Source of the DNA: Rheinheimera mesophila
GTDB taxonomy: Bacteria > Pseudomonadota > Gammaproteobacteria > Enterobacterales > Alteromonadaceae
Length of the DNA: 64,000 nucleotides
Reading direction: 5' to 3'
Assembly: GCF_000986865.1 (NCBI RefSeq)
Contig: NZ_LAVS01000086.1
Location: 1 to 64,000 of the forward strand
Part shown: one piece after another, positions 44,056-54,675 of the stretch
How positions within the stretch are numbered: the stretch's first letter is position 1
How the letters are laid out: each line of letters opens with the position of its first letter
Notes under the pieces: generated by a model
The model's input: only the letters and a program-made list of their open reading frames with translations
What the model was told of the DNA's origin: nothing
Databases searched by the model: none
Program-made: the position numbers and the translations under genes

Positions 44056-46935
44056 ATGCGTTTAGTTGGGCTTCTTGTTTTTAGTATTTTGTTGCAGATC
44101 TGCAGTGTTCAAGCTACTGCGGACACCACTGTACGTCTCAAAGGACCCAAAAGCACGGAAAATCCGGCGCGTAGCAGGGTGGGGCCATTAACTCCAAACG
44201 ATACGTTGTGGCGTATTGCGGAAGAAGTCCGGCCTCATCCGGGGTTGAATATCTATCAGGTGATGTATGCCATCTACCTGAAAAATCCACAGTCTTTCCT
44301 GGACGACAATTTTAACCACCTGAATGTCGGTTCATTTTTAGCTATCCCCAGTGTGGATGAAATACTGCAAGTGGATGCAGTGGATGCACAGCGTAAATCG
44401 GAAGAGGATGATCGGATCTGGGCTGATCGGGTGCGCGCAGCGGCCGCAGCCAAAGTGAAACAGGGTATCAACACTGCTCAGCAAAAAGATGTCGACAAAG
44501 CCAAGCAGGAAATTAAAAAAGAGCTGATCCGTGTTGAAGGACAACAACAAGGTCAACTGCTTGATTTACAGAAAAAGTTGGATGAGTCAAAAGCGACAGT
44601 TGAAGCGGTTCTGGCGGACAATACCGCACTCAAAGAAAAGCTGGATCAACTGGCCGACCAAATGCTGTTGATGAAATCTCAGGTCGACAAAGACAGTGAA
44701 ATCCAGCAGCAGTTACAGTTGTTGGTAGCGCAGCAAGCCGAGATGTTGGCGCAGCAAAAAGCACAGATCGAACGGGAGCAACAAGGGACAAGTTTTGCCC
44801 GGCTGTGGCAAAATATTTCCTCCAGTAGCCTGACCTGGGTACTTCTGGCGACTTTACCCACTTTGTTTGTGTTATTTGCTGTATTAGGTTGGATCAAACG
44901 CCGTACCCGTAAATCTGAGCAGATTGTCAGTGCTGCCACCGCCGTACCGCAGCAAGAAGCGGGGTACCGTTCACCACTGCCGCCTTTAGATGAAAGCCTG
45001 GATTTTGACGAAAGTAGTCTGATGACACTGGACGAGTCTTTGCTGGACAGTGGTAGTAAAGGTATACGTCTGGATGACGAACCTATCGATTTGCATGACG
45101 ATATGTTGCTCGATACCCGTGCGGATGAGTTCGATGACATTCTGATGAATGACGATGACTTGCTTGACAGTAAAGATTTGCTTGATGCCAGTTCAATGGA
45201 TGATGAGTTATTGGATGATCTGCTGGATCAACCTGTCAAAGCAGAGAAGGAATTTGATCCAAATAATATTTTGTCCGGCGCTGATTTATCTGCCTTATTT
45301 GCTGAGGAACCAGAGCTGGGGGATACCGACGATATTTTTGCTCAGGCGGTTGCAGAGCAACTGGCTGAAGAACAAAAACAAAAACAGGCAGAGCAGACGC
45401 AGGACGATGATCAGGATGAACTGATCGAAGAAATTGAGCTGGATGAGCCAGATGCTGAGCTGGTAAGTCAAGGTGCCGCAGAGCAACAGAACAAGGTGAG
45501 CCTCGATGAAGTCGAAGAGGTCGAGGAAGTTGATTTTGACTCTCTGCTCGATGAGTTAGTGGTCAGTACAGAAGCGAATGACTCCGATGCCGTCACAACA
45601 AGCCTGATTGATACGAAGGCAGACAGCCCCGCTGAAGAGCTGGTTGATATAAAGGCTGAACAGCCACATTTTGACAGCTCAGAACTGGATGAATTTGCGG
45701 AGTCGCTTGCTGATGAAGAGCTGTTATCCCCAGGAACTGAGGTGCCGGAAGACAGCAATATTGATATAGATGCATTGCTGGATGGTACTGAACAATGGCC
45801 TGAGGTGCTGGTTTCAGATACGGCTGGCGAAGCGGAGTATGATGAATTTGATCTCTCTGAGCAGCCCACGCAGGGTTCTGACACCGGGTTGTCGACAGAC
45901 AGCAGCCTTGAATTTGATGACGATGATTACCCACTGAGCCCTGACGATGTGGCCTTGTTGCTGTCGGATGAAGTAAAACAGCAGGAAGCAACAGATATTC
46001 CCGTTCATTTTCATGCCGATCACGCTGAACTGGCTGAATTGGAACATGACGAGGACAGCACTGCGCCGTTGAACGACACTGAATCCAGTGAGGCCTGGCA
46101 AGAACTGACGGAACAGTCTGTTGAAGCTGAGTTTATTGAGTCTGTGCCTGATGAGCTGGATTTGCAGGAAGATTTAAGCGTCAGCCGCGTATCTGCGGCA
46201 ACCTTGTCGGTTGAAAACCCCAGTAAGGTGCTGGAGCAATATCCGGATCTGGAGTTCTCTGACGATGCCGCAGTGGCCGATGAGGCTGAAGACGATTTAG
46301 AACAGGAACAGGTTCGGGAGGCCGCAGTGGATCCTGCTGCTACACCACGGGCCAATCACGACATTTCAGCGGAGCTTGCTGCGTTGGAAGACACTGATTT
46401 TGATGCGCTATTGGCTGATTATGCTCAGACTGATGGTGCAACCAGGTTAGCTGACGAGCAGATAGCGGATGCCGTATTGGCTGAACTAAACCCGGTTGAG
46501 TTCGCTGTATCTGAAGCCGAATCAGCAGAAATCGACATCAGCGGACAGAGTGCAGCAGAGGCGCACGCTCCTGTAGCAGGTGTCGAGTCACATCAAGCTA
46601 CAACGGCGTCACAAACCCCAACTGATGATCTGGAGCTATCGCTACTGGCACTGGATAAATTATTAGATGATTCTGAAGACGAAGCTCAGCTCAGTCAAAA
46701 TTCGGTGCGCAGCCTTGATGTGGCGCTGGAAGATTATCAGGACTTTATTGCCGCACAGCATGAACCTGAATTAGATCCGGCTGAGCAGGGATTCGCCGCT
46801 GATCTGGATTTAATCCGTGCTTATATTGAAATTGGTGAGCAGGAAGGAGCCGAACACCTGATCGATAAAGTCTTAAGTTCTGCTGCGCCAGAGCACATTA
46901 AACAAGAAGCACAAAGCTTAAAAGACCAGCTATAA
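44056..46935 (+). CDS. fimV: FimV/HubP polar hub protein
   Basis: Large inner-membrane scaffold that places chemotaxis, flagellar and pilus parts at the cell pole. 959 residues from ATG 44056 (AAGGGAT upstream; the 21-residue upstream extension is rejected): signal peptide to about 22, a FimV N-terminal/LysM-like domain (VGPLTPNDTLWRIAEEVRP, YQVMYAIYLKNPQSF), a Gln/Lys coiled coil (about 130-245), one membrane helix (about 257-279, LTWVLLATLPTLFVLFAVLG), a very acidic Asp/Glu/Ser-rich cytosolic region of about 600 residues with DDELLDDLL-like repeats, and the C-terminal FimV motif DLDLIRAYIEIGEQEGAEHL. Flanked by asd and truA. Confidence 0.93.
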   Translation: MRLVGLLVFSILLQICSVQATADTTVRLKGPKSTENPARSRVGPLTPNDTLWRIAEEVRPHPGLNIYQVMYAIYLKNPQSFLDDNFNHLNVGSFLAIPSVDEILQVDAVDAQRKSEEDDRIWADRVRAAAAAKVKQGINTAQQKDVDKAKQEIKKELIRVEGQQQGQLLDLQKKLDESKATVEAVLADNTALKEKLDQLADQMLLMKSQVDKDSEIQQQLQLLVAQQAEMLAQQKAQIEREQQGTSFARLWQNISSSSLTWVLLATLPTLFVLFAVLGWIKRRTRKSEQIVSAATAVPQQEAGYRSPLPPLDESLDFDESSLMTLDESLLDSGSKGIRLDDEPIDLHDDMLLDTRADEFDDILMNDDDLLDSKDLLDASSMDDELLDDLLDQPVKAEKEFDPNNILSGADLSALFAEEPELGDTDDIFAQAVAEQLAEEQKQKQAEQTQDDDQDELIEEIELDEPDAELVSQGAAEQQNKVSLDEVEEVEEVDFDSLLDELVVSTEANDSDAVTTSLIDTKADSPAEELVDIKAEQPHFDSSELDEFAESLADEELLSPGTEVPEDSNIDIDALLDGTEQWPEVLVSDTAGEAEYDEFDLSEQPTQGSDTGLSTDSSLEFDDDDYPLSPDDVALLLSDEVKQQEATDIPVHFHADHAELAELEHDEDSTAPLNDTESSEAWQELTEQSVEAEFIESVPDELDLQEDLSVSRVSAATLSVENPSKVLEQYPDLEFSDDAAVADEAEDDLEQEQVREAAVDPAATPRANHDISAELAALEDTDFDALLADYAQTDGATRLADEQIADAVLAELNPVEFAVSEAESAEIDISGQSAAEAHAPVAGVESHQATTASQTPTDDLELSLLALDKLLDDSEDEAQLSQNSVRSLDVALEDYQDFIAAQHEPELDPAEQGFAADLDLIRAYIEIGEQEGAEHLIDKVLSSAAPEHIKQEAQSLKDQL

Positions 46936-47116
46936 ATCATAGGGGCAGAGCCTTGGCTCTGACCCTTGAATTCTTAAATCCTGTCATTGCGTCACGCGGC
47001 CAGAATGTCAAATCATGCAGTGGTTTATGCGGTAAGCGCATCATGTCGCCGTTAAAATTCGTGAGTTTCCCTCTGTGCCTGAGTTATACTTGGGCCCCTA
47101 ATTAATGGGAGTCAGA

Positions 47117-47911
47117 ATGCGAATTGCGTTAGGTATCGAATACAACGGTGTAGGTTTATTTGGCTGGCAAAGACAACGTGAAGTGCCAAGTGTCCAAGGT
47201 CATCTGGAAACTGCTTTATCCAAAGTAGCCAACGCGACTATAGAACTTTCCTGCGCTGGTCGCACCGATGCAGGCGTGCATGCCACAGGTCAGGTGGTGC
47301 ATTTTGATACCCAGGCTAATCGTGATATGCGCTCCTGGATCATGGGGGCGAATTCCAATCTGCCGGACGGCATAGCTGTACGCTGGGCCAAACAAGTTTC
47401 AGATGATTTTCATGCCCGTTTTTCTGCCACCGCCCGCCGTTACCGTTATGTCATTTACAACAACAAATTCAGACCCGCGATTTTGGGCTCTGGTTTGAGT
47501 CATTATCATCAGGACCTGGACATCGAACTGATGCAACAAGCCGCTGTTCATTTGCTGGGTGAACATGATTTCAGCTCTTTTCGTGCTATTCAGTGCCAAT
47601 CCCATAGCCCGTTTCGCAATCTGATGCATTTGCATGTAAGCCGGGTCGGGCAATTTATCGTGCTGGACGTGAAGGCCAATGCTTTTTTGCACCATATGGT
47701 GCGTAATATCACCGGTAGCCTGTTACAGGTCGGTATGGGCTTAAAACAACCGGAGTGGATTGCAGAATTACTGGCAGCGAAAGACCGGACTTTAGCCGCG
47801 GCGACAGCCAAAGCAGAAGGCTTGTATCTGGTGGATGTGGATTACCCTGAACACTTTGGTATTCCGAAAATGCCGCTGGGGCCACTGTTCCTGCCCGACA
47901 GTTTTTGCTAA
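47117..47911 (+). CDS. truA: tRNA pseudouridine(38-40) synthase
   Basis: Makes pseudouridine at positions 38-40 of tRNA anticodon arms. 264 residues from ATG 47117 (GGGAG upstream; ATG 47105 overlaps that site). Catalytic D51 in [15 protein letters not shown]; also [14 protein letters not shown]. Follows fimV. Confidence 0.96.
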   Translation: MRIALGIEYNGVGLFGWQRQREVPSVQGHLETALSKVANATIELSCAGRTDAGVHATGQVVHFDTQANRDMRSWIMGANSNLPDGIAVRWAKQVSDDFHARFSATARRYRYVIYNNKFRPAILGSGLSHYHQDLDIELMQQAAVHLLGEHDFSSFRAIQCQSHSPFRNLMHLHVSRVGQFIVLDVKANAFLHHMVRNITGSLLQVGMGLKQPEWIAELLAAKDRTLAAATAKAEGLYLVDVDYPEHFGIPKMPLGPLFLPDSFC

Positions 47912-47960
47912 CTACTACGACCAGTTAGCTATAGGTTCTATTCAGGCTTTGTGCTTTAAT

Positions 47961-47992
47961 AAGCGCCGTTAGCCGCATGATCGGCGCTTTTT
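47961..47992 (+). terminator. Rho-independent terminator of truA
   Basis: AAGCGCCG/CGGCGCTT stem with a 13-base loop and T-run. Confidence 0.85.
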
Positions 47993-48046
47993 TACACAAT
48001 AAACTAAGTTTGGGCTCAAGCCCTACTGCGATACCAAGGAACAACT

Positions 48047-48919
48047 ATGAGTTGGTTAGAAAAAATTCTGCCCAGAACTTCGTCGTCATCCCGTCGTAAT
48101 ATTCCTGAAGGGGTCTGGACTAAATGCACCTCTTGTGACGCTGTACTGTACAAGGCAGAACTGGATCGGAACTTAGGGGTTTGTCCTAAATGCGACAACC
48201 ATATGCGTATCAGTGCCAGAGACCGCATCAATAATTTCCTCGATACCGGTGGTGCCGTGGAATTAGCCGCAGAGCTGGAACCACAGGATCTGCTGAAATT
48301 TAAAGACAGCAAAAAATACAAAGACCGTATTGTGGCAGCGCAAAAAGAAACCAATGAAAAAGACGCCATGGTGGTGATGCGCGGTACTTTATTGGGTATG
48401 CCAGTGGTGGTCGCCTCCTTTGAATTCTCCTTTATGGGCGGCTCTATGGCTTCAGTGGTAGGAGCCAAGTTTGTCAAAGGCGTTGAATACGCTTTAGAAC
48501 ACAAAGTACCTTTTATCTGTTTCTCTGCCAGTGGTGGCGCCCGTATGCAGGAAGCTTTATTGTCTTTGATGCAAATGGCCAAAACCAGTGCGGCTTTAGC
48601 AAAGCTGAGTGAAGCAGGTTTACCTTATATTTCTGTACTGACTGATCCGACTATGGGTGGGGTGTCAGCCAGTCTGGCGATGCTGGGTGATTTAAACATT
48701 GGTGAGCCAAGAGCGCTGATCGGTTTTGCCGGTCCCCGTGTTATTGAACAAACAGTACGTGAAAAATTACCTGAGGGTTTCCAGCGCAGTGAATTCCTGC
48801 TGGAACACGGTGCTATCGACATGATTGTTGACCGCCGCCAAATGCGCGATACAATTGCCCGACTTGTGGCTAAATTCATGCGATGGCCAGCTCCTGCCAA
48901 GGAACACCGCGTCGCCTAA
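48047..48919 (+). CDS. accD: Acetyl-CoA carboxylase carboxyltransferase subunit beta
   Basis: With AccA transfers carboxyl from biotin to acetyl-CoA to make malonyl-CoA. 290 residues: N-terminal C4 zinc ribbon ([10 protein letters not shown]...CPKC, about 27-49) and a crotonase-fold domain with [30 protein letters not shown] and [12 protein letters not shown]. First of the accD-folC-dedD-cvpA-purF cluster; folC starts 9 bases later. Confidence 0.97.
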   Translation: MSWLEKILPRTSSSSRRNIPEGVWTKCTSCDAVLYKAELDRNLGVCPKCDNHMRISARDRINNFLDTGGAVELAAELEPQDLLKFKDSKKYKDRIVAAQKETNEKDAMVVMRGTLLGMPVVVASFEFSFMGGSMASVVGAKFVKGVEYALEHKVPFICFSASGGARMQEALLSLMQMAKTSAALAKLSEAGLPYISVLTDPTMGGVSASLAMLGDLNIGEPRALIGFAGPRVIEQTVREKLPEGFQRSEFLLEHGAIDMIVDRRQMRDTIARLVAKFMRWPAPAKEHRVA

Positions 48920-48928
48920 TAAGGTGTT

Positions 48929-50209
48929 ATGACCAATCTTTTATCGCCTGCAAGCCAATCCTGTCAGACTCTGACGGATTGGCTTTGTTATATAGAACAA
49001 AAACATCCGCAACATCAGATTGAACTTGGGCTTGGCCGGGTGCTTCGTATCGCTCAGCGTGCCGATTTACATCTGCTGCCCGGTAAAAAAATTCTGATCG
49101 CTGGCACCAACGGCAAAGGCACTACAGCCCGCACGCTTGAACAGCTCTGCGCTGTGCAGGGGTTGTCTGTTGGGGTCTATAGCTCTCCTCATTTGTTGCA
49201 ATTTAACGAGCGTTTACGTGTTAATGGTGACGATGTTGCCGACCGCCTTTGGTGTGACGCTTTTGCTTTTATTGAGCAATTACGCGGTGACATAGAACTC
49301 ACTTATTTTGAGTTCACCACACTGGCGTCTTTTTATCTTTTGAAACAACAACAACCGGACATCTGCCTGATTGAAGTAGGTTTAGGTGGTCGTCTGGATG
49401 CGACCAATATTATCGAGCCTGATTTAAGTATTCTGACCACTGTCGATTTAGACCATCAGGATTATTTAGGGCCAGACCGTGACAGCATTGGCCGTGAAAA
49501 AGCCGGCGTATTTCGCGCTGGTAAACCCGCTATCATAGGTGAGGTTGATATTCCGCAATCGGTAATCAACTCCAGTCATGAAATTCAGGCCCGACTGCTT
49601 TGTATCAATACGGATTATAAGTACAAGGTGACAGACTCAGGTTTTAGCTGGCACGGTGTGCATAGCAGTTTGGATGGGTTACCTCTGACCGCAGTACCGC
49701 TGCAGAATATAGCCACGGCTCTGACTGCACTGGAAGCCTTAGATTTATTACCTTCACAGCAACAGGCCGCAAAGGTTTTGGCTGAATTGAGTCTGCCCGG
49801 ACGTATGCAGTGGCTGAGTAAAACTCCGGGCATTTTATTGGATGTGGCGCATAACCCGCAGTCGGCCGGTTATTTGGCGGCTCAGCTTGAGTTCATTAAA
49901 CAGCGTTATGCTCGGGTCCATCTGCTGGTGGGAATGCTGAAAGACAAAGATATTCAGCAGAGTCTGGCTCCGTTCCATGCCTTGGCTAACCACTGGCATC
50001 TGGTGGATTTACCCGGCGTTCGTGGGGCTCAGGCTGATGTACTAGTGCAGTATCTACCAGCCCTCAGCAGTTATTCATGTTATGCAAATTTAGAGTCCGG
50101 TTACCAACAAGCGCTGAGCTTAATGCAGCCTAATGATTTATTGGTGATTTTCGGCTCTTTTGTTACAGTGTCGGCAGTTCTAGCGCTGCAAAAGGAGACA
50201 GATGTATGA
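48929..50209 (+). CDS. folC: Dihydrofolate/folylpolyglutamate synthase
   Basis: Adds glutamate to dihydropteroate and to tetrahydrofolates. 426 residues: P-loop LIAGTNGKGTTARTL (about 55-69), GVYSSPHLLQFNERL, DICLIEVGLGGRLDATNI, VDLDHQDYLG and LLDVAHNPQSA in the C-terminal ligase domain. Its stop overlaps the dedD ATG by 4 bases. Confidence 0.96.
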   Translation: MTNLLSPASQSCQTLTDWLCYIEQKHPQHQIELGLGRVLRIAQRADLHLLPGKKILIAGTNGKGTTARTLEQLCAVQGLSVGVYSSPHLLQFNERLRVNGDDVADRLWCDAFAFIEQLRGDIELTYFEFTTLASFYLLKQQQPDICLIEVGLGGRLDATNIIEPDLSILTTVDLDHQDYLGPDRDSIGREKAGVFRAGKPAIIGEVDIPQSVINSSHEIQARLLCINTDYKYKVTDSGFSWHGVHSSLDGLPLTAVPLQNIATALTALEALDLLPSQQQAAKVLAELSLPGRMQWLSKTPGILLDVAHNPQSAGYLAAQLEFIKQRYARVHLLVGMLKDKDIQQSLAPFHALANHWHLVDLPGVRGAQADVLVQYLPALSSYSCYANLESGYQQALSLMQPNDLLVIFGSFVTVSAVLALQKETDV

Positions 50210-50964
50210 CCAGCGCCTTTAAAAACCGCTTAATTGGCAGCAGCATTTTGATTATTGCCGCCATCGTTTTTTTACCTGATTTGCTGGATGGGCAAAAACA
50301 GGTGGTCAAAGATGAATTTAAAGCTATTCCACAGCGTCCTGAGTTTGCCACAGTGCAACAGGAGCAAGTCTTCACTAAACAGCAGTTAGCAGAAAAACAG
50401 CAGGAATTATTAGCTACTCCGGTCAATGAACCCGCCGCAGATGCTGGTCTGCCGGAGAATAGTTTTGCAGAGGTTACGGCTGGTGCTCCAGGCAGCGAAG
50501 CTTCGATAGACAGTGCTGCTATGCTGGCGCAGGCTGCGAATGATGCAGACACAGATCCGATTCCGTTGCCAACTGAAAATCCTTTAGCCCCTGCGCCTGT
50601 CACAGAGAGTACCACACAGAATACGACGGCCACTGCTGTGACTCCCGCTGCAGAGACGCCTGCGACAGAAAAGCCCGTTGAACCTAAAGGCAATCCGGCA
50701 TTAAATGAGACGGCCTGGATTGTCAGGGTAGGCAGCTTTAGTAAAACGGAGAACGCGACCGCTTTAGTGGCCAAATTAAAAGAAGCAGGTTTTACCACTT
50801 TTACCCGTTCAACCACCAATGCACAGGGCCAGTCTATGGTCAGTGTCGTGGTGGGGCCTGAACTGAAAAAACAGCGTCTGGAGCAAAAATTACCTCAACT
50901 GCAGCAACTGACCGGAACAGCGGGGTTGAAGCTGACGGCCTTTAAGCCTATCGAAAATAATTAG
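50206..50964 (+). CDS. dedD: SPOR-domain cell-division protein DedD
   Basis: 252 residues: a short cytosolic head, one membrane helix (about 8-26, RLIGSSILIIAAIVFLPDLL), a long Ala/Pro/Thr-rich periplasmic linker, and a C-terminal SPOR domain (about 170-250, WIVRVGSFSKTENATALVAK and VVVGPELKKQ) that binds glycan strands lacking stem peptides at the septum. Overlaps folC and precedes cvpA, as in E. coli. Confidence 0.93.
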   Translation: MTSAFKNRLIGSSILIIAAIVFLPDLLDGQKQVVKDEFKAIPQRPEFATVQQEQVFTKQQLAEKQQELLATPVNEPAADAGLPENSFAEVTAGAPGSEASIDSAAMLAQAANDADTDPIPLPTENPLAPAPVTESTTQNTTATAVTPAAETPATEKPVEPKGNPALNETAWIVRVGSFSKTENATALVAKLKEAGFTTFTRSTTNAQGQSMVSVVVGPELKKQRLEQKLPQLQQLTGTAGLKLTAFKPIENN

Positions 50965-51023
50965 GTGTTCAGGCGCGTGTTTTGATAGAATGCGCGCCGT
51001 CCTTCAGCATCCTTTGGTAGCAA

Positions 51024-51512
51024 ATGGTTTGGATTGATTATGCCATTCTGGCAATTATCGGCCTGTCGACTGTGATCAGTCTGGTTCGTGGATTTGCCAA
51101 AGAAGCGGTTTCTCTGATTATCTGGATAATGGCCTTTTTTGTGGCCAGCTATTACTACCCCTATCTGGCGACCTATTTCACTGAATTGCAGGACGCGCTG
51201 GTGCGTAACGCGGTTTCCATTGCGGTTCTGTTTATCTCCACTCTTATTCTTGGTGCCTTAGTCAATTACCTGATTGGCCGTTTGGTTGAGTCGACAGGTT
51301 TATCCGGCACAGACCGATTACTTGGCCTGATATTTGGCGCCCTGCGTGGTGTGCTGGTGGTCAGCGCCTTGTTATTTTTTCTGGATGCTTTTACCGGTGC
51401 GGATCAAAGCGATTGGTGGCAGGCGTCCAAACTCATACCTGAATTTGGTTTTATCATCGAATGGTTTTTTGAGTACATCAAAACCCATTCCAGTTTTATG
51501 CAGCGACCCTAA
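51024..51512 (+). CDS. cvpA: CvpA-family membrane protein
   Basis: 162-residue inner-membrane protein with four helices: [20 protein letters not shown], then [38 protein letters not shown] and a last one with [18 protein letters not shown]. The [15 protein letters not shown] motif is diagnostic. Named for colicin V production; it is linked to envelope and bile-salt tolerance, with no known biochemical activity. 20 bases before purF. Confidence 0.95.
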   Translation: MVWIDYAILAIIGLSTVISLVRGFAKEAVSLIIWIMAFFVASYYYPYLATYFTELQDALVRNAVSIAVLFISTLILGALVNYLIGRLVESTGLSGTDRLLGLIFGALRGVLVVSALLFFLDAFTGADQSDWWQASKLIPEFGFIIEWFFEYIKTHSSFMQRP

Positions 51513-51532
51513 GCGTGGCGAGGAAATAATCG

Positions 51533-53047
51533 ATGTGTGGTATTGTTGGAATCGTAGGTAAGTATCCGGTCAATCAGGCGTTGTATGACGGTTTAACTGT
51601 GCTGCAGCACCGGGGTCAGGATGCCGCCGGCATAGTGACAGTAGACAACAAAACCTTACGCTTACGCAAAGCCAATGGCTTAGTGAAGGACGTATTTGAA
51701 GCTCGCCATATGCAGCGTTTATCTGGCAATATGGGCATAGGCCATGTGCGTTACCCAACGGCCGGTTCTGCCAGTACGGCCGAAGCTCAGCCGTTTTATA
51801 CCAATAGCCCTTTTGGTATAGCGCTGGCGCACAACGGTAATCTGACTAACTCTGAAGAATTAAAAGACGAGTTATTCCGCACCGCCCGCCGTCATGTCAA
51901 TACCAATTCCGACTCAGAAGCGCTGCTCAACGCTTTTGCCCATGAGCTGGATATTCATGCCGATATGCATGTCAATCCTGATCATATTTTTCGTGCTGTC
52001 GCCAATTTGCATCGCAAAATCCGTGGTGGTTATGCGGTAGTTGCTGTGGTGATTGGCCATGGTTTAGTGGCGTTTCGTGATCCAAACGGTATCCGTCCTC
52101 TGGTGATGGGGAAACGCGAGACAGCGCTTGGCACCGAGTATATGGTCGCCTCTGAGAGCGTGGCTTTAGATGCGGACGGTTTTACTGTGTTGCGTGATGT
52201 GGCACCTGGCGAAGCTGTGTATATCACTGAAGACGGTGAGCTGTTCAGCCAGCAATGTGCTGAAAACCCAAGTTACGCGCCCTGTATTTTTGAATATGTG
52301 TATTTTGCCCGTCCGGATTCCACCATAGACAATGTGTCTGTGTATGCCTCCCGCGTGGCTATGGGTAAAAAGCTCGGCGAAAAAATCAAAAAAGAGTGGG
52401 CGCATTTAGATATAGATGTGGTCATTCCAATTCCTGAAACCAGTAACGATGCCGCTTTACAAATCGCCCACGAGCTGGGGCTGCCGTACCGCCAGGGGTA
52501 TGTGAAAAACCGTTACATTGGCCGTACTTTTATTATGCCGGGTCAGGGGGAGCGTAAAAAGTCCGTCAAACGCAAACTCAATGCGATTTGGCAGGAATTC
52601 AAAGGCAAAAACGTCTTGCTGGTGGATGACTCCATAGTGCGTGGTACAACCTCGCAGCAAATCATTGATATGGCGCGTGAAGCCGGTGCAAAGAAAGTGT
52701 ATTTCGCTTCTGCGGCTCCGGAAATTCGCTTCCCGAATGTCTATGGTATTGATATGCCATCGGCGAATGAGCTGATAGCTCACGGCCATGATGTAGACAG
52801 CATCTGCAAAATCATTGGTGCCGATGGTTTGATTTTCCAGTCACTGGAAGATTTAGTCGATGCAGTGCGTACAGAGAATCCAGAGTTGAAGCGTTTTGAA
52901 ACCTCGGTGTTTGACGGTATTTATGTCACAAACGACATTGATCAGGCTTATCTGAATCGTCTGGATGCGCAGCGTAATGAAGCGGCAAAAAAGAAAAAAG
53001 AAGCTGAGTTATCTGCCAGTTTAGAATTGCATAACGAAGGCAATTAA
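51533..53047 (+). CDS. purF: Amidophosphoribosyltransferase
   Basis: First committed step of purine synthesis, PRPP plus glutamine to phosphoribosylamine. 504 residues: N-terminal glutaminase with nucleophile Cys2 ([10 protein letters not shown]), [11 protein letters not shown]-terminal PRTase with [18 protein letters not shown] propeptide is absent, as in other Gram-negatives. GAGGAAAT precedes the ATG. A terminator follows. No clear PurR box was seen before cvpA. Confidence 0.97.
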   Translation: MCGIVGIVGKYPVNQALYDGLTVLQHRGQDAAGIVTVDNKTLRLRKANGLVKDVFEARHMQRLSGNMGIGHVRYPTAGSASTAEAQPFYTNSPFGIALAHNGNLTNSEELKDELFRTARRHVNTNSDSEALLNAFAHELDIHADMHVNPDHIFRAVANLHRKIRGGYAVVAVVIGHGLVAFRDPNGIRPLVMGKRETALGTEYMVASESVALDADGFTVLRDVAPGEAVYITEDGELFSQQCAENPSYAPCIFEYVYFARPDSTIDNVSVYASRVAMGKKLGEKIKKEWAHLDIDVVIPIPETSNDAALQIAHELGLPYRQGYVKNRYIGRTFIMPGQGERKKSVKRKLNAIWQEFKGKNVLLVDDSIVRGTTSQQIIDMAREAGAKKVYFASAAPEIRFPNVYGIDMPSANELIAHGHDVDSICKIIGADGLIFQSLEDLVDAVRTENPELKRFETSVFDGIYVTNDIDQAYLNRLDAQRNEAAKKKKEAELSASLELHNEGN

Positions 53048-53075
53048 GTCGTTTGAATTTAAAGCAAAAACAAAA

Positions 53076-53102
53076 GGGCTCAGTATACTGAGCCCCTTTT
53101 TT
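53076..53102 (+). terminator. Rho-independent terminator of purF
   Basis: GGGCTCAG-TATA-CTGAGCCC stem with T-run. Confidence 0.9.
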
Positions 53103-53118
53103 ATGATTTGGTAGCCTG

Positions 53119-53718
53119 CTAATGTGTAAACGCAGGCCCGAAACCTGAACTCCATAAAATGGCAGTCGCTGTCATCACACAAACCAGTAAAATCAAGCCT
53201 GTGGTGACCACTGAACTGGCATAAATAAAGCCCCGCTCTTCAGGAATATGCATCAAAATTGGCACACCCACATACAATAAATACACTGAATAGGTTAAGC
53301 CAGCTAAACCCACCAGCATCACGAACCAGAGTTCAGGGTATAAAGCGGCAAAGCCCACCATAAAAAGCGGCGTTGAGGTGTAGGACGCCAGTTCCAGTGT
53401 TTGGGTGTAGGTAGGTTCTGCACCAAAGGTATGAGCCATCCAATGAGCCAGATAAGCCAGTGCAAAAACACCACCAATCAACGCAACATACATGGCAGAT
53501 GACAGCATTAAAGCACTGTCCGCGGTCAGACGTATAGGTTCGCCGACGCCAATACTCCACCCTATATGCACTGCCGAATAATAAGCGCAAACAGAGGGGA
53601 TCAGAGCGACCAGCAGGATATGAATTAAACTGTATCTGAAACTTTCGTGACGTGCGTCTATCGTATGCCATTCTTCTTTGGGATGGGCATACAGCCCCCA
53701 TAAGTGATTTAGAATCAT
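53119..53718 (-). CDS. Yip1-family membrane protein
   Basis: 199-residue inner-membrane protein with five hydrophobic segments. The start MILNHLWGLYAHPKEEWHTI is characteristic of bacterial Yip1 proteins (a short amphipathic head with P-x-x-x-W), and the middle has ALAYLAHWMAHTFGAEPTYT. Function unknown in bacteria. It is convergent with purF and lies 176 bases downstream of miaE on the same strand; that gap holds no feature I can support. Confidence 0.8.
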   Translation of the reverse strand: MILNHLWGLYAHPKEEWHTIDARHESFRYSLIHILLVALIPSVCAYYSAVHIGWSIGVGEPIRLTADSALMLSSAMYVALIGGVFALAYLAHWMAHTFGAEPTYTQTLELASYTSTPLFMVGFAALYPELWFVMLVGLAGLTYSVYLLYVGVPILMHIPEERGFIYASSVVTTGLILLVCVMTATAILWSSGFGPAFTH

Positions 53719-53894
53719 AGTTGTTATCCTTGGCTACTACGTTGTTTATTGCAGGGCGACATAACAAACCCTTCTCTTTGTTATGGCTAATAGAAGCGGG
53801 TTCGTCAAGTGTAGAACTGAAAATCTCTGAGGTGGCGAAGACGCATCTGAGCACTGTGCTTCGTGATGCGTCTGAACAGCGAAGGGAGGCTCAG

Positions 53895-54662
53895 TTAGAT
53901 TGTGGTTACGGGGGCTCCGCTGTGAAATTTGAAATCCGGATCCGCAGTTAAAATCAGCTCTGCTTCGAGTTGGCCAAAAAAGCGCACCCGCTCTGTGATA
54001 TCTGATTTGGAGATCACCTGCGCCAGTTCCAGATAATCAGCAAAATGCCGGGCCTCTGAACGTAGTAAGGAGGTGTAAAAACTGGCCAATTCCGGATCCA
54101 CAAATTCTGCCAGTCTGGCAAAACGCTCACAAGAGCGGGCCTCGATATAAGCACCACAAATCAGCTTATCAATCAGAATTTGTGGCTCGTGGGTTTTGCA
54201 GTTCTGGATCAGTGTTTTGGCATAACGACTGGCACTGATATTTTCATAGGGAATACCGCGTGCCTGCATAATGTCCAGCACCTGACAAAAATGGTGCAGC
54301 TCTTCACGTATTAACAACACCATGCGGTCGATAATACGGTCCGAGTAGGCAAAATCAGAACGGCCTATGATGCTTTTAGTCAGTTTTTCTGCCTGTTTTA
54401 AGCTCTGAATATCACCATCAAAGCGATAGGCAAAATCTTCAAAAGGTTTCAGCCAGTTCAGTAAGGTAACTGAGCTGTCTTTATCACAGGCATAACGACG
54501 CAGCAGGTACATAGCGGTTTGGGCGGCTTTGAGTTCACAAATCAAGTGATCCTGCAGTAGTACTGCCAGCCGCTCTGGTTTCTGTGCTTCCATCAGCCAG
54601 GAATCTGGTGTTTCACACTGTAAAAACTGCTGAATGGGCTGAAGTAATTCGGTAAAACTCAT
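53895..54662 (-). CDS. miaE: tRNA-(ms2io6A)-hydroxylase
   Basis: Non-haem diiron monooxygenase that hydroxylates the isopentenyl side chain of ms2i6A37 in tRNA. 255 residues from ATG 54662. Diiron ligands visible as EELHHF and EARHFADY (two E-x-x-H motifs) plus ICELKAAQTAMYL and YIEARSCERF. Absent from E. coli but present in Salmonella and many Alteromonadales. It lies 13 bases downstream of lpxH on the same strand; a 22-residue upstream extension into lpxH is rejected. Confidence 0.94.
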   Translation of the reverse strand: MSFTELLQPIQQFLQCETPDSWLMEAQKPERLAVLLQDHLICELKAAQTAMYLLRRYACDKDSSVTLLNWLKPFEDFAYRFDGDIQSLKQAEKLTKSIIGRSDFAYSDRIIDRMVLLIREELHHFCQVLDIMQARGIPYENISASRYAKTLIQNCKTHEPQILIDKLICGAYIEARSCERFARLAEFVDPELASFYTSLLRSEARHFADYLELAQVISKSDITERVRFFGQLEAELILTADPDFKFHSGAPVTTI

Positions 54663-54675
54663 AAAAATCTCAGGA

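Noticed and set aside
45295-46355. Long Ser-rich antisense frames in fimV
   Set aside because: They arise because Asp/Glu codons read as Ser/Ile/Phe codons on the other strand; fimV coding is continuous and conserved.
50965-51023. PurR operator before cvpA-purF
   Set aside because: No ACGCAAACG-type palindrome was found; only a GC-rich stretch is present.
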